DNA from: Triticum aestivum
Lineage: Eukaryota; Streptophyta; Magnoliopsida; Poales; Poaceae
Length of the DNA: 64,000 nucleotides
Assembly (NCBI RefSeq): GCF_018294505.1
Contig: NC_057798.1
Span: 370,686,656-370,750,655, forward strand
Direction: 5' to 3'
How positions within the stretch are numbered: the stretch's first letter is position 1; every line of letters starts with the position of its first letter. The position numbers and the translations under genes are program-made. The notes beneath the pieces were generated by a model. That model saw only the letters and a list, made by a program, of their open reading frames with translations. It ran no database searches and was not told the origin of the DNA. Below are positions 44,914 through 54,930 of the stretch, piece after piece.

Positions 44914-45204
44914 CGGATTGATGAGCAATTCGAGAATTTCAAAAGGAATGATTCCACTTCCCCGCTCTATGATCAATTATGCGCCTACGTCGGAGATGCT
45001 GATGTTGTTAAAAACCGGTGTATCCGAGAGATCTCGGAGAACTTTCATGCAACAGACGCTGGGTTAATTGATTTCGTCAATCAGACGGATGACACTGAAG
45101 GGAAAAGAAGAGACATATGGGATCTTATCAAGCTTCATTTCCAGGATGAGCTTGATAAGATCCCACCCGAACTACAACAAAATGAAAATCCAGAGGAGGA
45201 ATGA
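44893..45204 (+). CDS. Chimeric open frame at the end of repeat R copy B
   Basis: A 103-codon frame opens after TGA (44890-44892), runs from repeat R into unique sequence and ends with TGA at 45202-45204. There is no ATG. The protein part is hydrophilic and well formed: FRIDEQFENFKRNDSTSPLY, QLCAYVGDADVVKNRCIREL, then KRRDIWDLIKLHFQDELDKI and an acidic end. It looks like the C-terminal part of a genuine mitochondrial or plasmid ORF whose 5' part was replaced by the repeat. Such repeat-junction ORFs are the class from which cytoplasmic male sterility genes arise, but I have no evidence for that role. Not recognised. Confidence 0.45.
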   Translation: MSFLFEFRIDEQFENFKRNDSTSPLYDQLCAYVGDADVVKNRCIREISENFHATDAGLIDFVNQTDDTEGKRRDIWDLIKLHFQDELDKIPPELQQNENPEEE

Positions 45205-45353
45205 ATGGTATGGTAGCCATCATCATCATTCTCTTTTTTCGTTATAAAGATAAAGGGCTTGCTTCATTTGAAGAGTTAGTTGGCCGGCCTACCGGCCCGC
45301 AGATGTAGAGACAGAGATAGAGGTTGCCTCTCTTCTTGAACTGCGAAATCAAA

Positions 45354-45413
45354 GGGACGCTTGGAAAGAAGGGAACGCACGGCTCTTATCTGGTTCGAAT
45401 CCAGTTCGTCCCG
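45354..45413 (+). tRNA. Short tRNA-like element
   Basis: GGGACG and CGTCCC pair as an acceptor, and ATCTGGTTCGAATCCAG forms a perfect T-arm. The middle is too short (60 nt total) for a full cloverleaf. The upstream leader (GCCCGCAGATGTAGAG...CTTGAACTGCGAAATCAAAG) is shared with 41923-41991. Probably a tRNA-like element or tRNA with a deleted anticodon region. Confidence 0.5.
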
Positions 45414-47267
45414 ACCGGCCACAAAGACTACACCAAACTACACTAACTATGAGTTTATGAAAGCGCAGAAAAAACGATAACTATATACGGGAATATGAAA
45501 GCAAGAACTACTAATTGTAAAAATGACAATCGAAAGCCCCCCCCCCCCCCCGGTAGAAAACCAGCTATCTAGCCCGGACGTGCCAAACTAGTCTTCTTTC
45601 AAAGATGTGGATCCAACAAAAGTGTAGATCCAATTAACAATTAATCGCAAATAAGGATTTTAGGAGAGTCATTATCTCCCTATAGGCACACCGGTGGAAG
45701 AAACTCCTAAACCAGGGAAGCACGATCTTGTTGCTTCTTCTGTTCTTGTGGATCCACGCCTGTGGTGAGCGAGGCTACAGAACACAATAAAATAGCATTG
45801 ATAACCAGAGAGATCCGTGGGCCTATTACCAGTTTTGGCATGTTAGTTGTTTTGGTCATAATGTTAGCCATTTTAGGCCTCTCAAATTCAATGAACATGT
45901 TTTGCATGGAGTCGATAAAGATAGTGATATGATTGCCGCATAATAATAATGAGTCAGTACCAAAGAGTACGAGGATAGCCCAAGCCTTCCACAAGTTCCT
46001 CGCTAAACAATGTCTCATCTACGTTTCATTTTATACGTTTTTATAAATAAAAAGGCCATGATAGACCATCTGATGCTAGCTCCTCAAATCATTGGCCAGA
46101 GAGGGAAATGGATACAGCAAGTCTCCCCTCATCTACCAGAACGTGTTTGGAGTTATCTTCGCTCCCACGCATGGCTAGACAACCGAAAAGCAGCCTAGCA
46201 AAGATGACTTCTCTTGGGCAACGCAAGGACAAGTAGCTCTGATTACGAAACACAACACAAGTTGGCATAACCCAAGTCAATATGATAACTCGATCATCCA
46301 GGTCTTGCCTGTGTCAGCTTCTTTCTTTGGATCAATGAAGACTTCGGCACCCTTGATCTTTTCAGATATGAATGAAAGTCGGTAAGCAATCTCCGAAACC
46401 ACGAACTGATGGACATCGAACTCTTCCTTTCTTTCTAGCAGCATAGCAACATAGCCCTACGGGGGCCCAAGAAGCCAATCTTCGTCAACCAATCATATCT
46501 ATCTATTGATGCCTACTTACAATCGTGCTCTTCTTTCCCATGTCTTCTTCTCTTCCCTGAATGATCTTCGGAAAAACATAGGAATTAGGTCGATGCTGCT
46601 CAAAGAATAGCTCTGGATACCTGTGTTTCCAATACTGACTTCAGGAACATAACGGTTCACTCCCTCCTATGGATAAGAAGTAGACAGCTCGATGTGATGA
46701 TAGCCATTTCTCAATTAAGAAGGTAGAGCAAGTCCAAAGCAAAGCTGTCTTAAGTAGTGCCCCCACCCCAATACTCGCTAGTTTCTCTGGTATCCTGTAC
46801 TTCCCGAATATCTCGCTCATTAACCTGTGGAAGGAAAGCAATGGTCTCATCCGACGAATTGACACTTGATCGATATGCTTCTTTAACAAGAGCGGAACAT
46901 GTGGTTGGTCGACCTATGAGATACTGGAACATCTCGTGGTCAACGATGAGAATTTGTTTCGGGATCCTTCCTTTTTAGGGAAGATGATTATAGATCTTTC
47001 TCTTTCCCTAAATCCGTGTTGGTTTGACCATGGATTCTATTCAATTAATACTTTGACTAGTCGGAAGGGCATGCTGGAAAATTCCATTGGTGCAGGAGCT
47101 ACTACGATTGATTGTTCAAAAGTCGAAGTCGGACCTCATGTCAATGATTTTTAAAGGATAAATATTTCTAGTCATCCTTTCCTTTGTGTCGTAAAACATT
47201 AGTAAATTAAAGTCATGTGTTCATATTCTGATTATAAAGAAGAGAAAACAAAGAGCCTTCTTTCCTT
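45414..47267. other. Unassigned mitochondrial-type sequence with a poly-C tract
   Basis: Fifteen C residues at 45537-45551. A minus-strand frame at 45707-46018 and overlapping minus-strand frames at 46641-46932 read like protein but are not recognised. At 47071-47115 a plus-strand stretch MLENSIGAGATTI weakly resembles the ATP9 N-terminus. Confidence 0.35.
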
Positions 47268-47759
47268 CGAATTTGGATCTTGACATGTCGGTTGTTTTTA
47301 ACCGTAGGCATCTCGCCAGGAAGTTGGTGGGCTCATCATGAATTAGGTCGGGGTGGCTGGTGGTTTCGGGATCCCGTAGGAAATGCGTCTTTTATGCCTC
47401 GGGTATTAGCCACAACTCGTATTCATTCAGTAATTCTACCCCTTCTTCATTCTTGGACCTCACTTCTGAATATTTTGACTCTTCCATGCTGTGTCTTAGG
47501 AACCTTTTCAATATGGTCCGGATTGCTAGCTCCAGTTCATAGTTCCGCTACAGACGATACACGAGGAAGATTTTTATGGCGGTTCTTCCTTCTAATTACA
47601 TGCATATCTATGACTCTTTTTTACCAGATGAAGCAGGAGGCATCGGTCCGTAGAACCTATAAAAAAGAGATGGTTGTGGCGCGAAGTACTCTTGTGCACC
47701 TACGTCACTCGGCTCGCGCGCAACCCCGCCCCATTATGTTATGTTATGGAAGAATTTAG
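47268..47759 (+). pseudogene. ccmFN: Cytochrome c biogenesis CcmFN, C-terminal fragment (copy 1)
   Basis: About 160 codons of the C-terminal part of CcmFN, a membrane subunit of the System I haem lyase that attaches haem to apocytochrome c. The frame has [18 protein letters not shown], several hydrophobic stretches and the basic end [16 protein letters not shown]. The WWD haem-handling motif is damaged: [12 protein letters not shown] against [12 protein letters not shown] in copy 2. The last codons are altered by a small TTATG duplication, giving IMLCYGRI at the end in place of the normal MLWKN-type ending. Upstream sequence is unrelated. A 53-codon frame resembling the start of rps1 follows 135 bp downstream. 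Confidence 0.9.
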
Positions 47760-47894
47760 CTTCTTGCTAGGCTGGTTATTCAGAACTAGCAACTGGCTGC
47801 CAGATTTTGTCCCGTTCGTAGCGCTTCGTAAGTCACTCTGGCGTGGCTCTGCTGGATACTTCTGATCAATAGGAATAGGAGGAAAAAAAAGCTT

Positions 47895-48056
47895 ATGATG
47901 AGCATCTATTGGAGTCGATCATTTCCAAAATCTAATTCTATTTTCTTATTATGTAGTGGAAACGCCACACAATCTTTAGTTTTACGCTTACGCTTAAGGG
48001 AAATCATACCATTAACATTTCTATATTCGAATTTGAGATATATATACCGGACGTGA
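47895..48056 (+). pseudogene. rps1: Possible start of ribosomal protein S1
   Basis: A 53-codon ATG frame reads MMSIYWSRSFPKSNSIFLLC and SGNATQSLVLRLRLREI before a TGA. From memory the N-terminus of plant mitochondrial RPS1 has the form MS.Y.SR.FP.SNS..LLCSGNALQS, and rps1 is a known neighbour of ccmFN in grasses. That context fits, since this starts 135 bp after ccmFN copy 1. Only the N-terminus is open; beyond the stop I see no clear RPS1 sequence. Identification depends on a short match. Confidence 0.45.
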
Positions 48057-49384
48057 GTAGTAAGTGTTGACTCATGTGAGTCACTCCTTCTTTGCTTTGA
48101 CTTCTTGGCTGGCTTGATGCTCAGTCTGGCCAATGGGATGACCCACTTTTCTCTACTTTGTTTAGCTTTGCGAATGAGAAAGGTTCTTTTAGGCGACTTC
48201 GAACCCCATATTCATACCACTTTCCCACCTATGTATTTTTTTAAAGAAAACCGTAGGAATCTCTTCGAGGGTAGTAGGTCGGGGGAGCACCTTCCCTTTG
48301 CCTTATGGGACCCTCGATCATACTCTTTTCTGATAGCCAGAAAGGAATGACCTAACTTACCACTGAGTAGGCGCCCTTTTTCTTTTCCTTATAAACTAGC
48401 TACTCTCGCTCTACCAATTCGTACTGAACTTTCACTTTCATTTATTTCATTTATAGGCAGGCTTGATTTTTCGATTTGATCTCTAGTAAAACTAAGACCG
48501 GAGCTTGAAGCCACGACTCTTTTTCCTGAAGAAGCCTAACTTCAGCATTTTTATACGATTTTCTGGCTATCATTTGCCTTTAATTAAAATATGATAATCT
48601 TCAATTGGTAGAAGTGAGTCCGGATCTCCCTCTTTTCCACTAAACCATTTCATTTCTATATGAAAATAAGAGATGCTTCTAGGGACAATCAAGATCACTA
48701 GGAAAGAGCTGAGTTAAAGTGGCACTCACTTGATTAAAGGGTTTTGTGTGTACTGACTGATCTAAGTGCAGAACCATTCAAGAAACGTAATTGAAAGAAA
48801 GAAAGAGCGCTATTCTTCTTTAGTTAGGTACTGCCATCAATGAGTTTGCTAAGAAAGACCCCGGTGGAATATTTAGCCTGCTTACTAACTTATAGGCTTC
48901 AGAGGGGACCCTTTCTCGCCCAGCCCTACCTACAGGGAGTGTAGGATTTCGTTCGCAACTCTTTTTCCTAGAAATCTCAATCCAGCGAGTCACTATTCTT
49001 TTTCTCAAACAAGAAGCTGACAAAGAGATCCATCCATTTGATTTTCCCAAGAGACTGGTTTGATTCCACCAGAGTCTCTCTTAGCGCATAAGTAGAAATT
49101 CATTCCGATTAGCATGAAAACCATTCTGCAAGATATCAAGAAATTCTTTAAATAAGTCATCATTCATTAGCGCGTACTTTTTTTTGATTCAGCAAATGCA
49201 AGTTCGTCTTCGTCTAATTTGTCAATGGGAAAACGAAATCATGGGTGGAGGAAGAGGCTGTGATCGATAAAGGGGATGATGATGACTTCCATCTTTCTAT
49301 GGATTTTCTCTCATTATAAATCGAAAGATCAGGTCAAAGCCTTCCAAACCATCCACTGGATTTTCATGTTCGTAAGGGAGGAAT
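48057..49384. other. Unassigned sequence with two dispersed repeat pieces
   Basis: Bases ~48828-48945 are an inverted, diverged copy of ~32600-32715, and 49107-49176 is the inverted partner of 23541-23609. A plus-strand frame at 48105-48350 is not recognised. Confidence 0.45.
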
Positions 49385-49585
49385 ATGTGTGTGTCTGTAT
49401 GAATCTCTGACCGCACAAAATCTCCATAGCCAATTTTCCAAATTGGATTATGAAATCAAAGCAGCTTTTGGTACTAATCTTATTTCAAACAATCCAGGAA
49501 CTTCCATAACATTGGCGTGATTCAGTTTGAGCAACAGATCCTGACGTAATACATCTTCATAATGAAAATGGAGTGGAAACATCAT
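49385..49585 (-). pseudogene. rpl5: Mitochondrial ribosomal protein L5, 5' fragment
   Basis: The minus strand begins ATGATG and reads [39 protein letters not shown] and KA, the unmistakable N-terminus of plant mitochondrial RPL5, a large-subunit protein binding 5S rRNA. A deletion then shifts the frame, and the next residues ([16 protein letters not shown], GQRFIQT) continue in another phase before similarity ends. About 65 of ~190 codons are left. In grasses rpl5 has in several lineages become a mitochondrial pseudogene after transfer to the nucleus, so the frameshift may predate NUMT formation. Confidence 0.85.
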
Positions 49586-52079
49586 GGATTGTCTGCTTTT
49601 TTTGAGAATGAGCACTGTGAACTATCCGCTTCAAAAAGGATAGTTGATCGAACCGAAACCAACGTCAAGTACGAGTTATTAAGTGCCGAATCACAAAAAT
49701 GTACTTCCTTTACGCTTGATGTAGGATTTACCTATTAATATGAAGTTCACTCTTCTGCTGACTTGAGTCCAGAAGGGAAGTGACTGATTTCCAATTCTTC
49801 TTTGCTAGCGCTTGACTCCTGTGGAATTCCATTAACAAGCTTAAAAGAAAAAGCCAAGGTTAACCCTAGATTTATGGTTAACCTTGCCTTTTTGGAGTGA
49901 AAATAAGGAGGGACTTGTGATTGGTTTTCTACAGGGAAGAAAGATACCAAGCCGGGCAACTTCCCCTACTAACTACTGAACACAAAAGCCAAGGTGACCC
50001 AGAACAATTATTTCACTTATTTCTAGTTTAAGAAGGACCTTGTGCGTGGTTCATGACTCCCAGTGCTTGGAGATGCGGTTCACTACAGCAGTGGTAAGAA
50101 AAGCAAGAAAACAGGTATCAAGAGATGGAAGTGAAAGAAGAACTGTTGATCGACCGGTGGTTTGGGTCTTGCCTTTTAGGATTCGGATTCCTATTGAATT
50201 GACTTTGCCTTTGCCGAGGAGCAGAAACTGAGCCCTTTGATTTGATACAGTGAGTGACGTTACGAGCATGCTTGAATTCCATATCCATAGCTGTCAAAAT
50301 GACATTAGTAGGATCATCGGTCGGGAGTCAAGTCAAGGGAGTGAAGTTGAGGGAAAAGCTCTTTCTCTCCAAGTTTGAGCACTGGCCTAAAACTGGATCA
50401 AAGATTGGAATCTGGAATCCAAGTCTGTTCTTTCTTATACGAGTTTATTTCTTAGTAGAGTAATGTTTCCCTTTCCTTGACTGTCTTCCCGGAGAGATTC
50501 CTTGATTTCGGTATTTCACTACTCTAGTTGGAGTAACGTCCCTTGCTATCTTCATTCTGACCTTGCCCTAGCAGCGCACAGTGACAAATCGAGTTTAGGT
50601 TCTAATCTGGCTCGTACACTAAACCTTACCAGTAGCTCTTGCTCTTGCAGCAACTGTTGCACTACAAGCACAAGCTATTCTTCTAACTTGCTTGACACAC
50701 TGATGGACCTTGACACGCTGATGGAACAATGCGGCCGACTCACTCACCTGCCGCCCTTTAGTAGGAATCTGAAGAGGAAGGAGCCTTAGCTGCTTCTATT
50801 CTATGCAATTCTCTTCTCATCCCTGCACCTGCTCGGCACATAAACTAACAATCCTGCTACTTCTCCTTACAACAGCTGCTGAAGCTGAGAGGCTAGGGGA
50901 CTCGGGTCAGGGCGGGATGAGTGCTGCCATATGGTTTGAACCCTCTATCTGTAGATCATTCCTTTTACTAATTTCTAGCTTTTCGGAGGCACAAGTAGTT
51001 GATCACTTAGACGTACGAGATTCTGAAAGGATTGTTCTCTCTAGGCACATCTTAGGAAGGATTCCGTGTCCCTCCAACTCCATCCATTGGGCGGCGTCTT
51101 TTCATCCGGAGAAGCTGTCGAAGCGATAGCCATGTCTGATCCCCGTATCTGTGAAAGAGCAAGGTCTTCCTAGTGGAGTCTAGAAAAGATTAGCATCAAT
51201 ATCATAACCACTTATTTATATTCAAAGATTTCTTGTTATGGATCCTGAATATTGTTCATTATGTAAAACTGCCCAGGAGTGGTCTACGTTAACCTATTAT
51301 GACATTTAATATAAATTTGGGGTTATAGTAGAAACTGACAATTACAAATATCTTCATTATTTTTGACTAAGCTATGAGTGTGCAGCCTTCACTCGCACAC
51401 TTCATTAATATTCCTAATAAAATATTAGACGGTTATTATTATTCCAAATGGTTTCTCGAAATCCAGGTTTATGTACGACATGCTCTTTCCTTCCTTCATT
51501 CGGTGACGCACAGAGGTGGCAGAGTCTTGTTCCTGGAGTCGCTCACAACTTTTGGGAGCACTGAGATCCTGAATAAGATGCTGCACGAATTGGCTGAGGT
51601 GTTGGGAGCCCCCAATAGACAAGGACGATGCGGAAAGGGATGATGGGAAAGTGACAAAACTGGACTTCGACTCGTTTAAAAAGAGTTGTAGCCGTACGGA
51701 ATTCCAATTGGAATGGACCCATCTCATGATACAAGTTACCCTGCATTTCTTTCTATTCCTGTTTCGCTGGGCAATTCTAGTTTTTGTTATGATGATCTCA
51801 TGGATAGTAGTATTGAGTTCTATAAACAGATTGATAGTAGGTTTTAAGATAGCTTAGCCCTTGCTATGATTCAATTTGTATTGGAGAAGAGGGGCGCCAA
51901 CCCTATGGGGAATGTAGCTATGCTGTACTTCTTCCTACTAGCTACGGTGCAGCACCTGTTCCTAGCTACGATGCTGCTCCTGTCAAGGAATATAGCTTAT
52001 GGTGAAGTTAACGGAAGACAAATTCAAGGTCATCGAAAATTACCTATCATCTATAAAACAAACATATTAGTAAAGTAAT
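49586..52079. other. Unassigned mitochondrial-type sequence
   Basis: No gene recognised. It includes the inverted partner (~49788-49858) of ~8697-8767 and a copy (~51590-51642) of a 50-bp piece from ~27.7 kb. An AT-rich block at 51200-51370 resembles other junction fillers. Confidence 0.4.
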
Positions 52080-52187
52080 CGACCCGAGTCTAACCAATAT
52101 AGCCTTATTTCATGATATTATTTATCAAAACTCAATAATAGTTTATCAAAAGAATTATCCAGGGCTTACCAAATCTATATTATCACA
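52080..52187. other. AT-rich sequence flanking the MITE
   Basis: AT-rich DNA on the left of the MITE. Similar sequence resumes at 52524-52572 on its right, so the MITE landed in an AT-rich junction block just ahead of the ccmFN fragment. Confidence 0.5.
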
Positions 52188-52189
52188 TA

Positions 52190-52521
52190 CTCCCTCCGTT
52201 CCTTTATGTAAGGTGTATTATTTTCGGCACGATGATCAAGACACATAATTATAAACATGATAGGACAAAATTACCCTTGGCAAATTTGTTGGTTAGTGGC
52301 AAGTAAATCAGTTAGTCTAGGAAACTAAGATATACATGCAATCGACAAAGAAATACTTTCCTTCTTTTGCTACAAGGAGAGATACAGACAATCAGGAGAG
52401 AGATACTTTCCTTTTTTCTGGAGGGCTAACAAGGGAATTATGAGAAATTAGAAGAACTGCACCTTACATTCTGAAATTTTATCAAAAAACAAATACACCT
52501 TATATAAAGGAATGGAGGGAG
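52190..52521. mobile_element. Stowaway-type MITE (Tc1/mariner superfamily)
   Basis: A 332-bp element has terminal inverted repeats starting CTCCCTCCGTTCC at the left and ending GGAATGGAGGGAG at the right; the similarity extends inwards (TTTATGTAAGGTGTATT against TACACCTTATATAAAGGAA). It is flanked by TA at 52188-52189 and 52522-52523, the Stowaway target duplication. CTCCCTCCGT is the signature terminus of this family in grasses. It is non-coding and depends on mariner-like transposase in trans. As this is a nuclear DNA transposon family, its presence supports a nuclear location. Confidence 0.93.
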
Positions 52522-52572
52522 TATAATTCAAGGATTATTATCTATATTATCTATATTATCTAATATAAATAA

Positions 52573-53576
52573 ACATTATCAGGGAGTTCCGATCCTTTTG
52601 TTCGAAATTTCTTCGTTCGTACCGAACCGCTTGCAGAATCAAATCCAGTTCCACAAGATCCTATATCAGCTATACATCCTCCTTGCATTTATGCCGGAGA
52701 TGTCGCCAGTGCTATGGGCTTTGAGTTATGTAGATCAAAAATGATGAATGGGATTGTGGCACTCCACTCGCCGTCAATGCGGAAGGATGCCGCCGAAAAG
52801 AATGGAACGCTGCTTCGCTCTGCTGGATGCGTCGGATCCCATATAATAAGCTCGCTCTTTACCCGATCATTCAAACATTTTGTGGGCGGCGCGCCTGCTC
52901 TATTGTTGCATAGCAATAGAAGCCTGCTCATGCAGCTTCGGCGGCGCTTTTTCGCCTTCTCTTCGCTCTGGACAGGAGCGCTAATGGACACGGGGAGGGA
53001 GCAGGCGAAGCGTGTCGTTCATAATGGAAAGGAAGACACCACTACTTTGCCTCTTTGTTGGACCGCCGGCGCGAACACGGTGGTCTCTGACCAGGACCAA
53101 GAACCAATTCGAATTTGGATCTTGACATGTCGATTGTTTTTAACCGTAGGCATCTCGCCAGGAAGTTGGTGGGCTCATCATGAATTAGGTCGGGGTGGCT
53201 GGTGGTTTTGGGATCCCGTAGAAAATGCGTCTTTTATGCCTCGGGTATTAGCCACAGCTCGTATTCATTCAGTAATTCTACCCCTTCTTCATTCTTGGAC
53301 CTCGCTTCTGAATATTTTGACTCTTCCATGCTGTGTCTTAGGAACCTTTTCAATACGGTCCGGATTGCTAGCTCCCGTTCATAGTTCCGCTACAGACGAT
53401 ACACGAGGAAGATTTTTATGGCGGTTCTTCCTTCTAATTACAGGCATATCTATGACTCTTTTTTACCAGATGAAGCAGGAGGCATCGGTCTGTAGAACCT
53501 ATAAAAAAGAGATGGTTGTGGTGCGAAGTACTCTTGTGCACCTACGTCACTCGGCTCGCGCACAACCCCGCCCCAC
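52573..53576 (+). pseudogene. ccmFN: Cytochrome c biogenesis CcmFN, C-terminal half (copy 2)
   Basis: About 330 codons are open without a stop, starting at [20 protein letters not shown] and ending [16 protein letters not shown]. The haem-handling WWD segment is intact ([17 protein letters not shown]), followed by membrane segments ([24 protein letters not shown]). Many residues are in pre-editing form. The N-terminal half is missing, the left border being the AT-rich block carrying the MITE. The last few codons are replaced: at 53576 the sequence switches to unrelated DNA, so the open frame runs on to a stop at 53641-53643. Copy 1 at 47.3 kb covers the same C-terminal region but is more damaged. 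Confidence 0.93.
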
Positions 53577-53791
53577 TTTTTTTCCGTTGGATTGTGCTCC
53601 AGAGAATGGAATAGTAACACGCACTCCCGAGAGGCGGCATTAGTTTATGGTACGAAAGCACGAGTCACTCCATAGAGTCTTTAGAGGCTCGCTTAGAAGG
53701 AATAAAGAGAAAAAAGCAACTGCAAGCATTCGGGGCTTCTCCTTTTGAGACCACAAAAGCAGAGCTGGTTACGTCCATTGGGGAAAATTCC
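53577..53791. other. Spacer between ccmFN and the next frame
   Basis: It includes the foreign tail of the ccmFN frame; nothing recognised. Confidence 0.4.
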
Positions 53792-54016
53792 TAGTTTTGT
53801 GTGGGACTGCTTTTGTCTCTGGATGTCAAATGCCCCTTGACGGCCAAACGGGAGGCTCTCGAAAAGACGATAGAGGCCATCTTGAAATGCCAAGGGAAGC
53901 CCACAGACTCCCTAGCGTCTCTACTCGACCTAAAATGCGATCTCGAGGACCCCGAAAAACTCGAGACCGCTCTCCGTCCATATTTAGGACGGTTAGGGCG
54001 ATTTTTTAAGAAATAA
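53792..54016 (+). CDS. Small unrecognised open frame (~74 codons)
   Basis: Open after TAG (53789-53791) to TAA at 54014-54016, with GTG at 53801 as the only early start-like codon. The peptide is well balanced and helical: LTAKREALEKTIEAILKCQG, SLASLLDLKCDLEDPEKLET and a basic end. It lies just upstream of the 3' half-intron for nad1 exon d on the same strand. It could be the end of a mitochondrial ORF or part of a nuclear-derived gene. I recognise no family. Confidence 0.4.
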
Positions 54017-54082
54017 AAACCTTCTGTCGATTTATCCACACTTCCATGACTTCTAGAGGAAAGCTAACTGCTTGCTGGCTGG

Positions 54083-54115
54083 GAGCTGTATGAGCGGTAA
54101 TGTCCACGTACGGCT
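54083..54115 (+). other. nad1: Group II intron domain V (nad1 trans-intron c/d, 3' half)
   Basis: GAGCTGTATGAGCGG...CCACGTACGGCTC folds as a domain V hairpin, with a domain VI-like segment (54116-54155) before exon d at 54161. This is the partner half of the trans-spliced intron whose 5' half follows exon c at 14546. Confidence 0.8.
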
Positions 54116-54160
54116 CCGTGAGAAGGTGGACGGAAATGGCCTTGTTGTACGTCACTCCCG

Positions 54161-54216
54161 TCTTCAATGGGGTCTGCTCTTTTTTTAGGAGAGTATGCCA
54201 ATATGATCTTAATGAG
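54161..54216 (+). pseudogene. nad1: NADH dehydrogenase subunit 1, exon d
   Basis: The short exon reads SSMGSALFLGEYANMILM, starts TCTTCAATGGGG after the domain V/VI region and ends AATGAG before GTGCAGG, a group II intron start. It is 56 bp where the usual exon d is 59 bp, to my knowledge; one codon of the Phe-Phe pair is missing (ALFLGE against ALFFLGE), an in-frame 3-base loss. It lies on the opposite strand and about 40 kb from exon c, in keeping with trans-splicing. Exon e and matR were not found. Confidence 0.88.
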
Positions 54217-54930
54217 GTGCAGGGCTTTGCATCTGACATTCGTTGGGCTTTCCTCTGCGGGAGCCCGCGTCCCGGCCTTTTTGTGCAATAAACCCCTCCG
54301 GCCGAAGACTAGTGATAGGTGGTCTCGCGGAGCTTTCGGAGAAGGGTAGCCTAGTGTGTAAGCACATCAATGAACCGCGGCGAACCCTCAGACGACCCTT
54401 CTAAGATAAGGGGGGAGATCCTCAGTAGTGGTGACCCTTTGACTCTTCCCCTGACTTATATATGTACCGAATGCTCATACGGGAAAGTGAACTCCTGGGT
54501 CTGGAACCTGGGGGGTTGCTCCGATAAAAAATCCTTTCTTTCTCGTCCACTCTAGGGGGTGCGGACACACCTGCGCGGATTACAGGTGAGGGTTACAAGA
54601 ATGGCGGGGAAGTGAAGAGTACCCGACGGCATTCAGGGATGAATGTAGACCCATCGGGCGGGGATAATCATTCCGGTCCTGGGAGAGGTGGCGACACCAG
54701 TCTGAGCTGAGGGAAGCCAGCCAATTGAGTCACTGAAACGACCGCAGGAGGCGCACCCTAAGCCCAGCTTCTCAGAGCTGCTATTGCGAAATACGGCTTC
54801 CTTAATATCCAAATTTCAACAAGGGGGCTGGGCTGCTCGCCTTCATAGAAAGGCGACCGGGCCTAGATTAGATGTTCGCCTTTTTATAGAATAGAAAGAG
54901 AAGGTAAAGGGGGGGGGTTGGAGATTCTTT
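54217..54930 (+). other. nad1: nad1 intron d/e, 5' part
   Basis: Starts GTGCAGGGCTTTGC directly after exon d. The following several hundred bases have the structured, GC-balanced look of group II intron domain I (e.g. GGGGAGATCCTCAGTAG, GGGGCTGGGCTGCTCG). Its end is not visible to me. No maturase follows. Confidence 0.6.

Noticed and set aside
54167..54349. 60-codon frame through nad1 exon d
   Set aside because: Only the first third is exon d; the rest is read-through into the group II intron.
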